Of a stretch of 64,000 nucleotides of DNA, positions 1 to 8,967 are shown one piece after another. The DNA comes from Bacillota bacterium. Lineage in GTDB: Bacteria > Bacillota > Clostridia > Christensenellales > SZUA-584. Every line of letters starts with the position of its first letter. Within the stretch, counting starts at the first letter, position 1. The notes below the pieces were generated by a model, which saw nothing but the letters and a program-made list of their open reading frames with translations, was not told the DNA's origin and made no database searches. A program made the translations under genes and the position numbers. The stretch is from the NCBI GenBank assembly GCA_023436115.1, contig JAEZKQ010000004.1, forward strand, positions 124,001-188,000, given 5' to 3'.

Positions 1-2
1 AA

Positions 3-698
3 AACTACATCTACTACGGAGATAATCTCAACGCGCCGTATGGCGAAAAGACGGAAGATGAAATAAAATCGCTTTCTCTCGCAGCAGGCGCTTTTCTGTT
101 TGAAAAAGGCGTGAAAGCCATCGTGGTGGCTTGCAATACGGCCACGAGTGCTTCCGTCATATTGATGCGCGAAAAGTACAGCATTCCGGTCGTCAGCATG
201 GAACCGGCTGTCAAGCCTGCGATGGAAACGGTGAAAAGCGGACGTGTACTCGTCCTTGCCACGCCCGCAACTGTGTCGCAGGCGCGCTACTTGGGGCTTA
301 TCGAGCGTCTTGGCGCCACCGGACGGGTCATCAGCGTGGGCTGCGGCGGTCTCGTGGAGCTCATTGAGGAAGGACGCACGGATTCGCAGAGCATACACAC
401 CTATTTGGACAAGCGGCTTTCCGATTTACGCACAGAGACCATCGGCGCGGTGGTATTGGGCTGCACGCATTACTCATTCGTTGAAAAAGAGATCAAAAGC
501 TATATCGATCAAGCTTACAATATCGACTGTCCCGTTTTTGACGGGCGGCACGGCACGGCACGGCATCTTGAGCAGCTGCTCAAAGATCAGAATCTGGTGT
601 GCGGCCAAAGCGCGTCCGGTCATGTTTCATTTTACTCATCAATGGGCGAAAGCTACGCCCAAAGCTTCAAGAAACTTTTTGAAGATTTCAACGCATAA
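3..698 (+). CDS. murI: Glutamate racemase, 5' end cut by window
   Basis: Converts L-glutamate to D-glutamate for peptidoglycan in the cytoplasm. The reading frame is open from base 3, so the start codon lies before the window; the GTG at 111 is internal. Visible racemase landmarks are YYGDNLNAPYG near the cut end, VACNTATS with the first catalytic Cys, and GCTHYSF with the second catalytic Cys. About 231 residues are present against a usual 260-280, so only some 30-40 N-terminal residues are missing. The stop is followed by a 94-base gap that holds the nrdJ promoter. Family assignment is firm. Confidence 0.95.
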   Translation, partial: NYIYYGDNLNAPYGEKTEDEIKSLSLAAGAFLFEKGVKAIVVACNTATSASVILMREKYSIPVVSMEPAVKPAMETVKSGRVLVLATPATVSQARYLGLIERLGATGRVISVGCGGLVELIEEGRTDSQSIHTYLDKRLSDLRTETIGAVVLGCTHYSFVEKEIKSYIDQAYNIDCPVFDGRHGTARHLEQLLKDQNLVCGQSASGHVSFYSSMGESYAQSFKKLFEDFNA

Positions 699-727
699 AT
701 AACAGACAAAAATAGAGGCAAGTTGTT

Positions 728-780
728 CTTGCTTAGAACTATATATTGTGTTAGTATATACCCCTAATACAGTATCGTGT
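728..780 (+). promoter_or_regulatory. nrdJ promoter with NrdR box
   Basis: The 16-mer at 736-751 (GAACTATATATTGTGT) matches the NrdR consensus ACACWATATATWGTGT at 14 of 16 positions. It fills most of the 17-base spacer between a possible -35 TTGCTT (729-734) and -10 TAGTAT (752-757). A weaker half-matching copy ends in GTGT at 780, about 29 bases downstream, which recalls the paired boxes typical of NrdR targets. Repression of nrdJ by NrdR under high dATP is inferred; nrdR itself is not in the window. Confidence 0.65.
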
Positions 781-792
781 ATGGAGGTTGCA

Positions 793-2979
793 ATGAATTT
801 ATCTGACAATGCGCGCGTCGTGCTGGAAAGACGCTATTTAAAAAAGGATGAAAATGGCGTTTGTGAGCGCCCTGAGGATATGATCCGCCGTGTCGCTGAC
901 AGTATTGCGGCGGCTGATACCGCTTACGGCGAAGATGCGAAAAAGACCGCGCAGGTGTTTTACGATATGCTTGACAGCTTAAAGTTTATGCCCAATTCGC
1001 CCACACTCATGAACGCTGGGCGCGAGCTGGGGCAATTATCGGCCTGTTTTGTGCTGCCCATCGAAGACACTATGGAGGGTATATTCGATACGCTTAAAAA
1101 CGCCGCAATGATTCATAAAAGCGGCGGCGGCACGGGCTTCTCGTTTTCGCGCATACGGCCGGCGGGCGCCAGCGTAAATTCCACGGGCGGCGTAGCCAGC
1201 GGTCCCATCAGCTTTATGAAGGTTTTCAACGCATCGACCGAAGCCGTGAAGCAGGGCGGTACGCGGCGCGGTGCCAACATGGGTATACTGCGTGTCGATC
1301 ATCCCGATATTATGGAATTTATCGCATGCAAGAGCGATTTAACTCAGATGACAAACTTCAATATTAGCGTGGGGCTCACCGAAAAGTTTATGCAGGCTGT
1401 GATCGCCGATAAGAAGTATGATCTGGTTGATCCGGCGACTCATAAAAAAACGGGCAGTCTGAGTGCGAAGAAGGTTTACGAGACGATAATCGAGATGGCG
1501 TGGACCAGCGGCGAGCCGGGCATCGTGTTTCTTGACAGGATCAATAAGGACAACCCTGTGCCGGCCGCGGGAGAAATCGAAAGCACAAATCCTTGCGGAG
1601 AGCAGCCGCTGCTGCCGTTTGAAAGCTGCAATTTAGGCTCAATCAATCTCAATGTGTTTGTAAAGGACGGCCGTATCGACTATGACGGCTTGGGAGAAAC
1701 GGTAAAAACGGCGGTGCATTTTTTGGATAACGTCATCGATGTCAACCGCTATCCGCTGGACATCATCGATAAAACAACCAAGAGCATGCGCAAGATCGGT
1801 CTGGGCGTGATGGGCTTTGCCGATATGCTCTATCAGCTCGGTATACCATACAACTCCGAGGGCGCTGTATCGGTCGCCAAAGAACTGATGGCATTTATCC
1901 AGAATACGGCGCGACGCGCGTCCGAGGCGCTGGGAGAAGCACGCGGCAGCTTCCCGATGTTCGACAAGAGCGTTTATAAGACACGCGGTATCAAAGCCAT
2001 GCGCAACGCGACGGTGACAACGATTGCGCCGACCGGTACGATATCTATTATATCAGGCACGTCCAGCGGTATCGAGCCTGTGTTTGCGATATCCTATATC
2101 CGCAATGTGATGGACGACGACAAGCTCGTTGAGGTTCACCCGTATTTTGAGAAGGTGGCCAAAGAGCGCGGTTTTTACAGCAAAGCGCTGATGCAGACCA
2201 TTGCCCAGAAGGGCACGCTGCACGGCATTGAGGAAATACCCGAGGATATTCGGCGCGTGTTTGTGACGGCGCATGATATCTCTCCGGAATACCATATACG
2301 GATGCAAAGCGCGTTTCAGGAATTCACGGACAACGCCGTATCCAAGACGGTCAACTTTGCCAGATCCGCCACGCAGAAAGATGTACGCGACGCTTACGAC
2401 TTAGCCTATCAGCTGGGACTTAAGGGCGTGACCATATACCGTGACGGCAGCCGTGCGGGGCAGGTGCTGAGCGTGGGTCAGACGGATACGCAAAAGGAGC
2501 AGGCAGAAAGCAGCGTGCTCGCACCGCGTGAACGCCCCGAGATTACCAAAGGCATCACGCAGAAAATAAGAATCGGCTGCGGTAATCTTTATGTGACGGT
2601 TAATTATGATTCCAAGGGTATCTGCGAGGTGTTTACCAATGTCGGACGCGCGGGCGGCTGCCCGTCGCAGTCTGAGGCCACAAGCCGTCTGGTCTCCATG
2701 GCATTGCGCTCAGGCGTGGATGCAGACAGCATCATCGAACAGCTGCGCGGCATTCGCTGCCACTCCACACTGCGCCAGAAGGGGCTTAAAGTGCTGTCCT
2801 GTCCGGATGCTATCGGCCGCGTGCTGGAGCGCGTTGTCGAGCTGCGCGGCGGCGAAACGGAAACCCATCAAGACAACACAAAAGGCTCAGCCGGAAAATG
2901 TCCCGAGTGCGCGTCGCTGATGGAGCATGAGGGCGGATGTGTGGTTTGCCGTTCCTGCGGTTATTCCAAGTGCGGTTAA
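793..2979 (+). CDS. nrdJ: Adenosylcobalamin-dependent (class II) ribonucleotide reductase
   Basis: Reduces ribonucleotides to deoxyribonucleotides with a 5'-deoxyadenosyl radical from B12. Seen: an N-terminal region with FMPNSPTLMNAG and QLSACFVLP, the KSGGGTGFSFSRIRP stretch, the active-site segment STNPCGEQPLLPFESCNLGS, the IAPTGTISIISGTSSGIEP loop, and a Cys-rich tail (CPEC...CVVCRSCGYSKC) like the NrdJ C-terminal redox or zinc segment. The product is 728 residues from ATG 793, which has GGAGG at 784-788. In-frame ATGs at 781 and an upstream start at 748 are possible but the first overlaps the RBS. No class I or III reductase genes are beside it. An NrdR box overlaps its promoter. Confidence 0.95.
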   Translation: MNLSDNARVVLERRYLKKDENGVCERPEDMIRRVADSIAAADTAYGEDAKKTAQVFYDMLDSLKFMPNSPTLMNAGRELGQLSACFVLPIEDTMEGIFDTLKNAAMIHKSGGGTGFSFSRIRPAGASVNSTGGVASGPISFMKVFNASTEAVKQGGTRRGANMGILRVDHPDIMEFIACKSDLTQMTNFNISVGLTEKFMQAVIADKKYDLVDPATHKKTGSLSAKKVYETIIEMAWTSGEPGIVFLDRINKDNPVPAAGEIESTNPCGEQPLLPFESCNLGSINLNVFVKDGRIDYDGLGETVKTAVHFLDNVIDVNRYPLDIIDKTTKSMRKIGLGVMGFADMLYQLGIPYNSEGAVSVAKELMAFIQNTARRASEALGEARGSFPMFDKSVYKTRGIKAMRNATVTTIAPTGTISIISGTSSGIEPVFAISYIRNVMDDDKLVEVHPYFEKVAKERGFYSKALMQTIAQKGTLHGIEEIPEDIRRVFVTAHDISPEYHIRMQSAFQEFTDNAVSKTVNFARSATQKDVRDAYDLAYQLGLKGVTIYRDGSRAGQVLSVGQTDTQKEQAESSVLAPRERPEITKGITQKIRIGCGNLYVTVNYDSKGICEVFTNVGRAGGCPSQSEATSRLVSMALRSGVDADSIIEQLRGIRCHSTLRQKGLKVLSCPDAIGRVLERVVELRGGETETHQDNTKGSAGKCPECASLMEHEGGCVVCRSCGYSKCG

Positions 2980-3009
2980 AATCATCTTAAAAATCAAAAT
3001 TTAATGAAA

Positions 3010-3050
3010 AAAACCGATGGTAAGCTGTGCGTTATCATCGGTTTTGTGTT
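3010..3050 (+). terminator. Terminator of nrdJ
   Basis: A 14-base inverted repeat, AAAACCGATGGTAA (3010-3023) against TTATCATCGGTTTT (3032-3045), with one wobble pair and a T-rich tail follows the nrdJ stop by 30 bases. Confidence 0.75.
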
Positions 3051-3064
3051 TACACTTTTTTCTG

Positions 3065-3093
3065 TTGTGCCCGGCAAGCTTTTCATATATAAT
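3065..3093 (+). promoter_or_regulatory. Candidate sigma-A promoter
   Basis: TTGTGC (3065-3070), a 17-base spacer and TATAAT (3088-3093) lie about 85 bases ahead of the anti-sigma-like gene. Confidence 0.55.
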
Positions 3094-3176
3094 TTTATTC
3101 AGTATACTAGGGAACAAAACGGACGTTGGTTTCGTCATACAGTCACAAGAGTGTATGATTAAGGATGTGGTGGGGG

Positions 3177-4076
3177 ATGGATTGCAGGACTGTACAAGAG
3201 AATATCGGTCATTTTGTTGACGATATGCTCAGCGAAGCTGAGAAACGTCAGCTTTTGGACCATACGGCATCGTGCCCGTCCTGCCGCGAAGCGCTCGAGG
3301 ATACGATGCGTATTAAGCAAGCGCTGGGTTCCCTGAACGAGCTGGAACCGCCCGAAGGGCTGGCTCGGTCTGCCATAGCCAAAGCGAAAAAGAATAAACC
3401 CTTGTTCACTTATGCGTCTGTGGCTACAGCCGCAGCCGCAGCCGTCATTGCGTTGGCAATCGTGCTGACTTCCGGCCCGATGCCCAAGAATGCCGCCGAG
3501 GATCCCATGATGTATTCAATGGACTGCGCCCCTGCGGAGGAAGCGGCGGAGATGGCACCCGCGGAAGAGCCTCAGATGGAAATCATGACTGAGCGCGAGG
3601 AGGGGGCGAATGGAATATTTGCCGGAACCGCCGAGGATTCGGCTGCTCCGATTGCAGATGAGGAGCATGCTGACGACGTCCATTCCGCGACTTATGATAG
3701 CGAAAAAGAATTCACTGATGCGGGCAATACGGTTTACTTTGTGCCTTTAAGTTTGCCTGACGGTACTGTGCTTGAGGGAATTATGCTCACTGATGAATCC
3801 ACGGTGCTCAATTACCGTTTGCAGGACCAAAGTGCATTTGTATTTGAGTGGATGACGTCTATTGGCACATACGGACTTAAAGACTACCTCATACAGCGGT
3901 ATGGCAGCGTGACGGATTTTGAATATGACGGCCGCTACTACACCATGACCGAAGCGGACGCAACGGATATTTACTGGGAACAGGACGGCAACGTGTTCCA
4001 TGTGACAGCGCCATCTTGGTTCACCACGGACGATATCGAGCAATATTGTCTGGCGGCTCTGAATACGGCTCAATAA
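3177..4076 (+). CDS. Orphan zinc-finger anti-sigma-like membrane protein
   Basis: The N-terminus carries an HX3CX2C motif (HTASCPSC, about residue 30), the mark of the zf-HC2/ZAS anti-sigma fold. One membrane segment follows (roughly residues 80-100, Ala/Val-rich), then an acidic linker rich in Glu and Met and a folded extracellular C-terminus with NTVYFVPLSLPDG and WMTSIGTYGL. The layout is that of an anti-sigma factor that senses at the cell surface. No sigma factor gene is adjacent, which is unusual. The start is uncertain: ATG 3177 (MDCRTVQ) gives 299 residues and best fits the domain; ATG 3165 adds four. The function is inferred from the domain only. Confidence 0.8.
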   Translation: MDCRTVQENIGHFVDDMLSEAEKRQLLDHTASCPSCREALEDTMRIKQALGSLNELEPPEGLARSAIAKAKKNKPLFTYASVATAAAAAVIALAIVLTSGPMPKNAAEDPMMYSMDCAPAEEAAEMAPAEEPQMEIMTEREEGANGIFAGTAEDSAAPIADEEHADDVHSATYDSEKEFTDAGNTVYFVPLSLPDGTVLEGIMLTDESTVLNYRLQDQSAFVFEWMTSIGTYGLKDYLIQRYGSVTDFEYDGRYYTMTEADATDIYWEQDGNVFHVTAPSWFTTDDIEQYCLAALNTAQ

Positions 4077-4092
4077 CAATAAGATATACAGT

Positions 4093-4120
4093 GACAGGGT
4101 GGTTCACGCCCTGTCTTTTT
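4093..4120 (+). terminator. Terminator after the anti-sigma-like gene
   Basis: GACAGGG (4093-4099) pairs with CCCTGTC (4109-4115) and is followed by TTTTT. Confidence 0.8.
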
Positions 4121-4130
4121 CATTGTGAAC

Positions 4131-4164
4131 AAAACAAAAAAGCTGACGCATCTCGGCGCCAGCT
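4131..4164 (-). terminator. Terminator of the convergent membrane-protein gene
   Basis: On the minus strand AGCTGGCGC and GCGTCAGCT form a nine-pair stem with one wobble, followed by a T tract (complement of 4131-4140). The two convergent genes thus each have their own terminator. Confidence 0.75.
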
Positions 4165-4181
4165 CATCCTTTATATCCTCG

Positions 4182-4772
4182 TTATTCCTCGTCTTTTTTC
4201 TCGTCCGTTTCTTGAGCTTTGTTCTCTTCCAGTTCGCGTGTCATCGCGGCAACCTTCTGCTCAATTGTCATGGGGCCGTCCTCGTCGGCTTCCGCAGACG
4301 TCTCTTCAGGCTCCGGTTTCTCAGGCAGGCGTATGGGGGACAGTGTGCCGTTGGCCTTGCGTTTGAAATAGCGCAGCAACGGAACCAGTATGCCCGCGAT
4401 CAGCAGCAGAAGTGACAGGCCGACGATAATCAGTATTTTTACAGTATCACTGAGATTGGACAACGCATCATTGTTGCCGGAATATAAACTTAATGTCGCG
4501 AATATGATGACCGCGCCTAATATCCCATCCATTAAGGTTAAGGAAAAAAGATTCAGTCTTAAACGATATTTGTTTTCAATGGATCTGCGTCCCATCATGA
4601 TGACTAAAAAGACAACGACAAATGCATAATTCAGCAGGTTGTTCTCATCGTTTTTTATCAGAACGGATGGCAAATAGATGGCTAAGAAGAGCGCGGCAGC
4701 GGATATGATGCCCGCCACAATCTGAAGAATACGCAGCTGCGTATCGGTCAGCTTTTGTTTGTTAGTATCCAT
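4182..4772 (-). CDS. Membrane protein of unknown function
   Basis: 196 residues. Four hydrophobic segments can be seen (about residues 15-38, 48-60, 75-97 and 112-133), followed by a charged cytoplasmic-type tail of some 60 residues very rich in Glu, Pro and Lys (EKPEPEETSAEADEDG and on to EKKDEE). I do not recognise the family. It is monocistronic, convergent with the anti-sigma-like gene and ends in its own terminator. Upstream, 4773-4948 is an AT-rich gap shared with the divergent EF-G-like gene. Coding is supported by length, membrane pattern, an upstream AAGGAG (reverse of ctcctt at 4780-4785) and the terminator. Confidence 0.75.
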   Translation of the reverse strand: MDTNKQKLTDTQLRILQIVAGIISAAALFLAIYLPSVLIKNDENNLLNYAFVVVFLVIMMGRRSIENKYRLRLNLFSLTLMDGILGAVIIFATLSLYSGNNDALSNLSDTVKILIIVGLSLLLLIAGILVPLLRYFKRKANGTLSPIRLPEKPEPEETSAEADEDGPMTIEQKVAAMTRELEENKAQETDEKKDEE

Positions 4773-4948
4773 TAATATACTCCTTGAATCATTTATGCCG
4801 ATATTATTGCATAGTTCCTAATTAATTTCCATAGTATCTTTGAAAATTGTATTTATTTTTATTAACCTTTCTGCTAGAATGAATGTTAATTACGATTAAA
4901 ACTGGTATGAAAAATGATATACTGGTAGCGAAATGTTGGAGGATATGT

Positions 4949-7030
4949 ATGAAATTTTATGGTACGGGCGACATAAGAAACATAACTCTCGTTGGGCATG
5001 GCGGCGAAGGAAAGACGACATTGGCCGAAGCTATGCTTTTTTGCAGTGGTGCAATTGACAGACAGGGCAAAACGGATGACGGAAACACCGTGATGGACTT
5101 CGACCCCGAGGAAACAAAGCGGCACATCTCCTTAAGCTCTGCGATCGCGCCCGTTGAATGGAACGGTACAAAGATCAACATTATCGATACGCCGGGATAT
5201 TTTGATTTTATCGGCGACGCTACATCGGGCTATTATTTAGCCGACAGCGCACTGATTCTCGTCAACGGTCTTAACGGCTTGACGGTGGGTGCGGAGAAAG
5301 CATGGGATGCCTGCACCGAAGCCGGCATTGCCAAAGCGTTTTTCATTAACCAAATGGACAAGGAAAATGTCGATTTTGACAAAGCGATAGAGACCCTGAA
5401 ATCCAAATATGGCACAAAGATTACAGTGATGCAGCTGCCTATCGGTCAGGGACTTAACTTTAAAGGCATACTCGATGTTATTGATATGAAAGCCTATGCG
5501 TTTGACGGCAAAAAAGTCAAGCCCATGGATGTTCCGGCGGATCTTGCGGCCAAGGCCGGTGAAATCAGAGACGCGATCATCGAAAACGCAGCTGAGAACG
5601 ATGAAACATTGATGGAGAAATACTTTGGCGGCGAAGAGCTTTCCAAAGATGATATCATCAAAGGTTTAAAGGTGGGCATTGCAACGGGCAGCGCCGTGCC
5701 GGTGTTTGTCGGAGCAGCTGCGCCGAATCTTGGTATTTCACTGTTGATGGACAGCCTTGTTGCATTCATGCCATCTCCGGATAAGGTGATCAGCATGAAA
5801 GCCAAAACAGCCAAAGATGAAGAAATTACCTTTACCGCAGATCCCAGTCAGCCGTTTGCCGCACAGGTTTATAAAACCGTGGCCGACCCGTTTGTGGGTA
5901 AGCTCTCGGTATTCAAAATTTTAGGAGGCGAGCTAGCAGCCGGACAGGCAATCAAAAACGGCAACGTGGGCAAATCTGAAAAATTCGGCCAGATCTATGT
6001 GATGCAGGGCAAAAAGCAGATCGGTGTGGATAAGCTCACCGCGGGCGATATCGGCGCGCTGGCCAAGTTGCAGTACACGGATACCGGCTCAACTTTGTGC
6101 GATGAATCCAAGGTGGTCGTATTCTCCGATATCAAATTCCCCGAACCCTGCATTTCTCTCGCTGTGACAGCCAAGAAGCAGGGCGACGAAGAAAAAGTGT
6201 TCGCGGGCCTGCACAGACTCGAAGAGGAAGACCCGACATTCCGTATCGTCAAACAGACGGAAACCTCCGATACGCTGGTCAGCGGTCTTGGCGAATTGCA
6301 TCTTGAGGTTATCTGCAAAAAGCTGCAGAATAAGTTCGGCGTGGAGGCACAGCTTTCCGACCCGCAGATCCCATATCGCGAAACCATTAAAAAGAAAGTT
6401 AAAGCACAGGGACGTCATAAGAAGCAGTCGGGCGGCCACGGCCAGTTCGGTGATGTTCATATCGAATTCGAGCCGATGTATGACTCCGCTGAAAGCTTTG
6501 AGTTTGTTGATAAAATCGTTGGCGGTGCGGTGCCGCGCAATTATATACCCGCTGTAGAAAAAGGGCTTCGTGAAAGCCTTGTACGCGGTGTGCTCGCGGG
6601 CTTCCCGATGGTCAATATTCGCGCCACGCTCTTCGACGGTTCTTACCATCCGGTGGATTCGTCCGAAATGGCGTTTAAAGTGGCAGCCAGCCTCGCATAC
6701 AAGAAGGGCTGTGCCGAAGCGGGTCCTGTGCTTCTGGAACCCATCTACAAGCTTGTTGTGACGATTCCTGATGAGTACATGGGCGATATCATCGGCGATA
6801 TCAATCGCCGCCGCGGCCGTATTCTGGGCATGAACCCCGTATCGGGCGGCAATCAGGAGGTTGTGGCTGAAGTGCCTTTGTCTGAGGTGTTCAAATATGC
6901 CACAGACCTGCGCTCCATGTCTCAAGCGCGCGGCTCATTCAAGATGACTTTCGAGCGCTACGATGAGCTTCCGGGCAATCTGGCCGAGAAGGTTATCGCG
7001 CAGTATAAGAAAGACGTCGAAGAAGAATAA
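4949..7030 (+). CDS. Elongation factor G-like translational GTPase (EF-G paralogue)
   Basis: 693 residues from ATG 4949, which has GGAGG at 4938-4942; a longer frame from 4883 lacks an RBS. Domain order follows EF-G: G domain, beta barrel II, domain III, domain IV with GGHGQFGDVHIEFEP, domain V with DIIGDINRRRGRILGM. G1 is GHGGEGKTT, G3 is DTPGYFDF and G4 is NQMDKEN. Canonical EF-G has DTPGH with the catalytic His; here residue 84 is Tyr, as in the EF-G-like group common in Clostridia. It is therefore probably not the main fusA. It stands alone, not in a str operon. Whether it acts in translocation, recycling or stress is unknown. Confidence 0.85.
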   Translation: MKFYGTGDIRNITLVGHGGEGKTTLAEAMLFCSGAIDRQGKTDDGNTVMDFDPEETKRHISLSSAIAPVEWNGTKINIIDTPGYFDFIGDATSGYYLADSALILVNGLNGLTVGAEKAWDACTEAGIAKAFFINQMDKENVDFDKAIETLKSKYGTKITVMQLPIGQGLNFKGILDVIDMKAYAFDGKKVKPMDVPADLAAKAGEIRDAIIENAAENDETLMEKYFGGEELSKDDIIKGLKVGIATGSAVPVFVGAAAPNLGISLLMDSLVAFMPSPDKVISMKAKTAKDEEITFTADPSQPFAAQVYKTVADPFVGKLSVFKILGGELAAGQAIKNGNVGKSEKFGQIYVMQGKKQIGVDKLTAGDIGALAKLQYTDTGSTLCDESKVVVFSDIKFPEPCISLAVTAKKQGDEEKVFAGLHRLEEEDPTFRIVKQTETSDTLVSGLGELHLEVICKKLQNKFGVEAQLSDPQIPYRETIKKKVKAQGRHKKQSGGHGQFGDVHIEFEPMYDSAESFEFVDKIVGGAVPRNYIPAVEKGLRESLVRGVLAGFPMVNIRATLFDGSYHPVDSSEMAFKVAASLAYKKGCAEAGPVLLEPIYKLVVTIPDEYMGDIIGDINRRRGRILGMNPVSGGNQEVVAEVPLSEVFKYATDLRSMSQARGSFKMTFERYDELPGNLAEKVIAQYKKDVEEE

Positions 7031-7059
7031 GGTGCCCTAAGAAATTAGTATTTGTAGTC

Positions 7060-7094
7060 AAACGCTCCATTGAAACAATGGGGCGTTTATCTTT
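7060..7094 (+). terminator. Terminator of the EF-G-like gene
   Basis: A 13-base stem, AAACGCTCCATTG (7060-7072) with CAATGGGGCGTTT (7076-7088), has a 3-base loop and is followed by ATCTTTT. Confidence 0.8.
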
Positions 7095-7242
7095 TGGGCT
7101 AATGCCATATATATCTGAATAATTCCTTTATTTTGGGTTTATATATAAATGAATTTACAATTATGATTAAATCCAAGAGCGCTGTTGTTTAAACTTTTTA
7201 ATAGGCACAGCGGTCGGTGATATCGTTAAGAAAGGTAAGCCT

Positions 7243-8451
7243 ATGTTTATCGCAAGGCAGCCGATTTTTGATAGATCGCTGAAGATATTTGGATATGAAT
7301 TGTTGTATCGTTCCAGTCAGTACATGAATTTATACGATGCCGTATCTCCCGAAAATGCGACTGCGACAGTGCTTGGCGGACTGTTTGAATTTGGGCTCCC
7401 GCAGGTTGTCAGGAACACAAGAGCTTTCATCAACTTTGATTATAACTTTCTTTTATCCGATTCTATTGAGCTGATCGACCCCGCAACGCTTGTCATCGAA
7501 TTGCTGGAGCATACGAAAGTTGATGATATACTGCTGCAAAGATTAAACGTTCTTAAAAAAAACGGCTACAGAATCGCACTTGATGATTTTGATGATGACA
7601 TTGGTACCAGCCGTGTTGTACCGTTTGCCGATATCATTAAGTTTGATATCATAGCGACTCCGTTGGACGAAATCAGACAGGCTGTTAAGGCTGCGCTGAG
7701 GAAAAACAAGATCATACTTGCTGAGAAAATCGAACATGAAAGTGATTTTATCAAAGCAAAAAGCATGGGGTTTCATCTTTTTCAGGGATACTTCTTCAGT
7801 AAACCAAAGATTATCGTCGGGATGCGGACGAGAAAATCGGCAAATTACATATACCAGAGAATTATCAATGAGCTGCACCAGGCAGAGCCATCATATAGAA
7901 AAATAGCTGAGATCATAGAGACGGATGTCAATATGGCATACCGCGTGCTTAAGCTGGCCGGACAGCGCAAGAAGGAAGATAAGAAGACAACAATAAGAAG
8001 AGCGCTGAGCAACATGGGATTAAGAGAACTGGAACGTTGGATAAATGTACTTATGATACAGGAACTGTCCAGTGACAAACCAGCCGAGCTGATGCGGTTA
8101 TCGTTGATACGGTCAAAACTTGGGGAGTCTTTTGCCTATCATAGCATGTTTCATCACCGCCGTCATGAAATATCACTGATGTGCCTTTTCAGCGTGCTGG
8201 ATGCCATGCTGGATCAAACGATGCAAGAGGCTTTGGATGGGGTATTGGTCAGCGATGAGATCCGAGAGGCTTTGGTCAATCATGATGGACCCTTAAAAAG
8301 TATCTACGAAATTGTCCGATGCTATGAAAATGGAGATTGGAATCGTATTGAGACAATTGCGAAGGAGATTCATTTGGACCCGGAGCGCATGTTCTTTTTG
8401 TATATTGAAGCTATAAAATGGGCGAATGAAGTTTTAGAATATATTATTTAA
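7243..8451 (+). CDS. EAL-HDOD (YuxH-type) signalling protein
   Basis: 402 residues. Residues 1-200 form a divergent EAL domain: ARQPIFDRS at the start, YELLYR in place of EALLR, IALDDFDDD, IIKFDII, AEKIE and FQGYFFSKP. Most metal and substrate positions of EAL phosphodiesterases (Glu of ELL, Asn of FINF, DD, Lys, Glu of EKIE, Gln of FQGY) appear kept, so c-di-GMP hydrolysis is possible but not certain. Residues 205-400 fit an HDOD domain (IIETDVNMAYRVLKLAG, AFAYHSMFHH-like region). RBS GAAAGG precedes ATG 7243. Monocistronic. Possible link to the pilus genes is discussed in the findings. Confidence 0.9.
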   Translation: MFIARQPIFDRSLKIFGYELLYRSSQYMNLYDAVSPENATATVLGGLFEFGLPQVVRNTRAFINFDYNFLLSDSIELIDPATLVIELLEHTKVDDILLQRLNVLKKNGYRIALDDFDDDIGTSRVVPFADIIKFDIIATPLDEIRQAVKAALRKNKIILAEKIEHESDFIKAKSMGFHLFQGYFFSKPKIIVGMRTRKSANYIYQRIINELHQAEPSYRKIAEIIETDVNMAYRVLKLAGQRKKEDKKTTIRRALSNMGLRELERWINVLMIQELSSDKPAELMRLSLIRSKLGESFAYHSMFHHRRHEISLMCLFSVLDAMLDQTMQEALDGVLVSDEIREALVNHDGPLKSIYEIVRCYENGDWNRIETIAKEIHLDPERMFFLYIEAIKWANEVLEYII

Positions 8452-8465
8452 CAAGTCGGCATTCA

Positions 8466-8813
8466 TTAACCATAGAAAGCGCCGCCTGTGTTGTCTTTGT
8501 TTAAGGTTCCGTCTGTCTCGATGAGCAGACATTTTACGCGGGATGTGCAGACAGGGCGATGGCGCGTGCCTTTGGGAATCACGATCATATCGCCTTCACT
8601 TAAATCAATTAAACCATCGTCCGTTTCTATCTGGAAAGCGCCTTCGATGACATAAAATAACTCGTCCGAATCATCATGAATGTGAAAATCGAGTGTGCGG
8701 TTCTCGCCCTGAAGCACATGCAGCACATGGCTGTTGAGCGTGCCGACCTTAAGATACGTAAAAAACGTTTGCAGGCTGTCTGCCTGTTCCCTCAAGTTAA
8801 CCTTGCTTAGCAT
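8466..8813 (-). CDS. Small single-domain cupin protein
   Basis: 115 residues with one cupin barrel. Motif 1 reads DFHIHDDSDELFYVIEG, with two His and a Glu as metal ligands, and motif 2 GDMIVIPKGTRHRPV, with the fourth ligand His. The substrate cannot be told; small cupins of this type serve as sugar or polyketide isomerases, dioxygenases or ligand sensors. It is convergent with the EAL-HDOD gene, the two stops lying 15 bases apart with no terminator between them. Upstream minus-strand sequence has GGAGGCAATT before the ATG, an adequate RBS. Confidence 0.85.
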   Translation of the reverse strand: MLSKVNLREQADSLQTFFTYLKVGTLNSHVLHVLQGENRTLDFHIHDDSDELFYVIEGAFQIETDDGLIDLSEGDMIVIPKGTRHRPVCTSRVKCLLIETDGTLNKDNTGGAFYG

Positions 8814-8895
8814 TAGAATTGCCTCCGGTGATGCGTTTTATGAAGTTTACCATAAAGACCGGTTATTGTCATCCGCGTCAAGTAATCGTTGCTCA

Positions 8896-8934
8896 GTAAA
8901 AGAGAACAGCCTCAGGTATTTACCTGAAGCTGTT
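8896..8934 (-). terminator. Terminator of the MerR-ABC operon
   Basis: AACAGC-C-TCAGGTA pairs with TACCTGA-A-GCTGTT (8905-8934), a 13-pair stem with a single internal mismatch and a 2-base loop. On the minus strand it is followed by CTCTTTTAC. It sits just past the permease stop. Confidence 0.65.
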
Positions 8935-8967
8935 ACGAATAAAACTCCTATTGAATATCCGAAATGT

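Noticed and set aside
699..792. Cobalamin riboswitch ahead of the B12-dependent reductase
   Set aside because: The gap is under 100 bases and lacks the B12 box; an NrdR box is present instead.
3017..3220. 67-residue open frame after nrdJ
   Set aside because: It spans the nrdJ terminator and the next promoter and has no RBS.
6089..6925. 278-residue open frame opposite the EF-G-like gene
   Set aside because: Shadow of the real gene: no RBS, composition rich in His/Arg/Cys, and EF-G motifs on the other strand.
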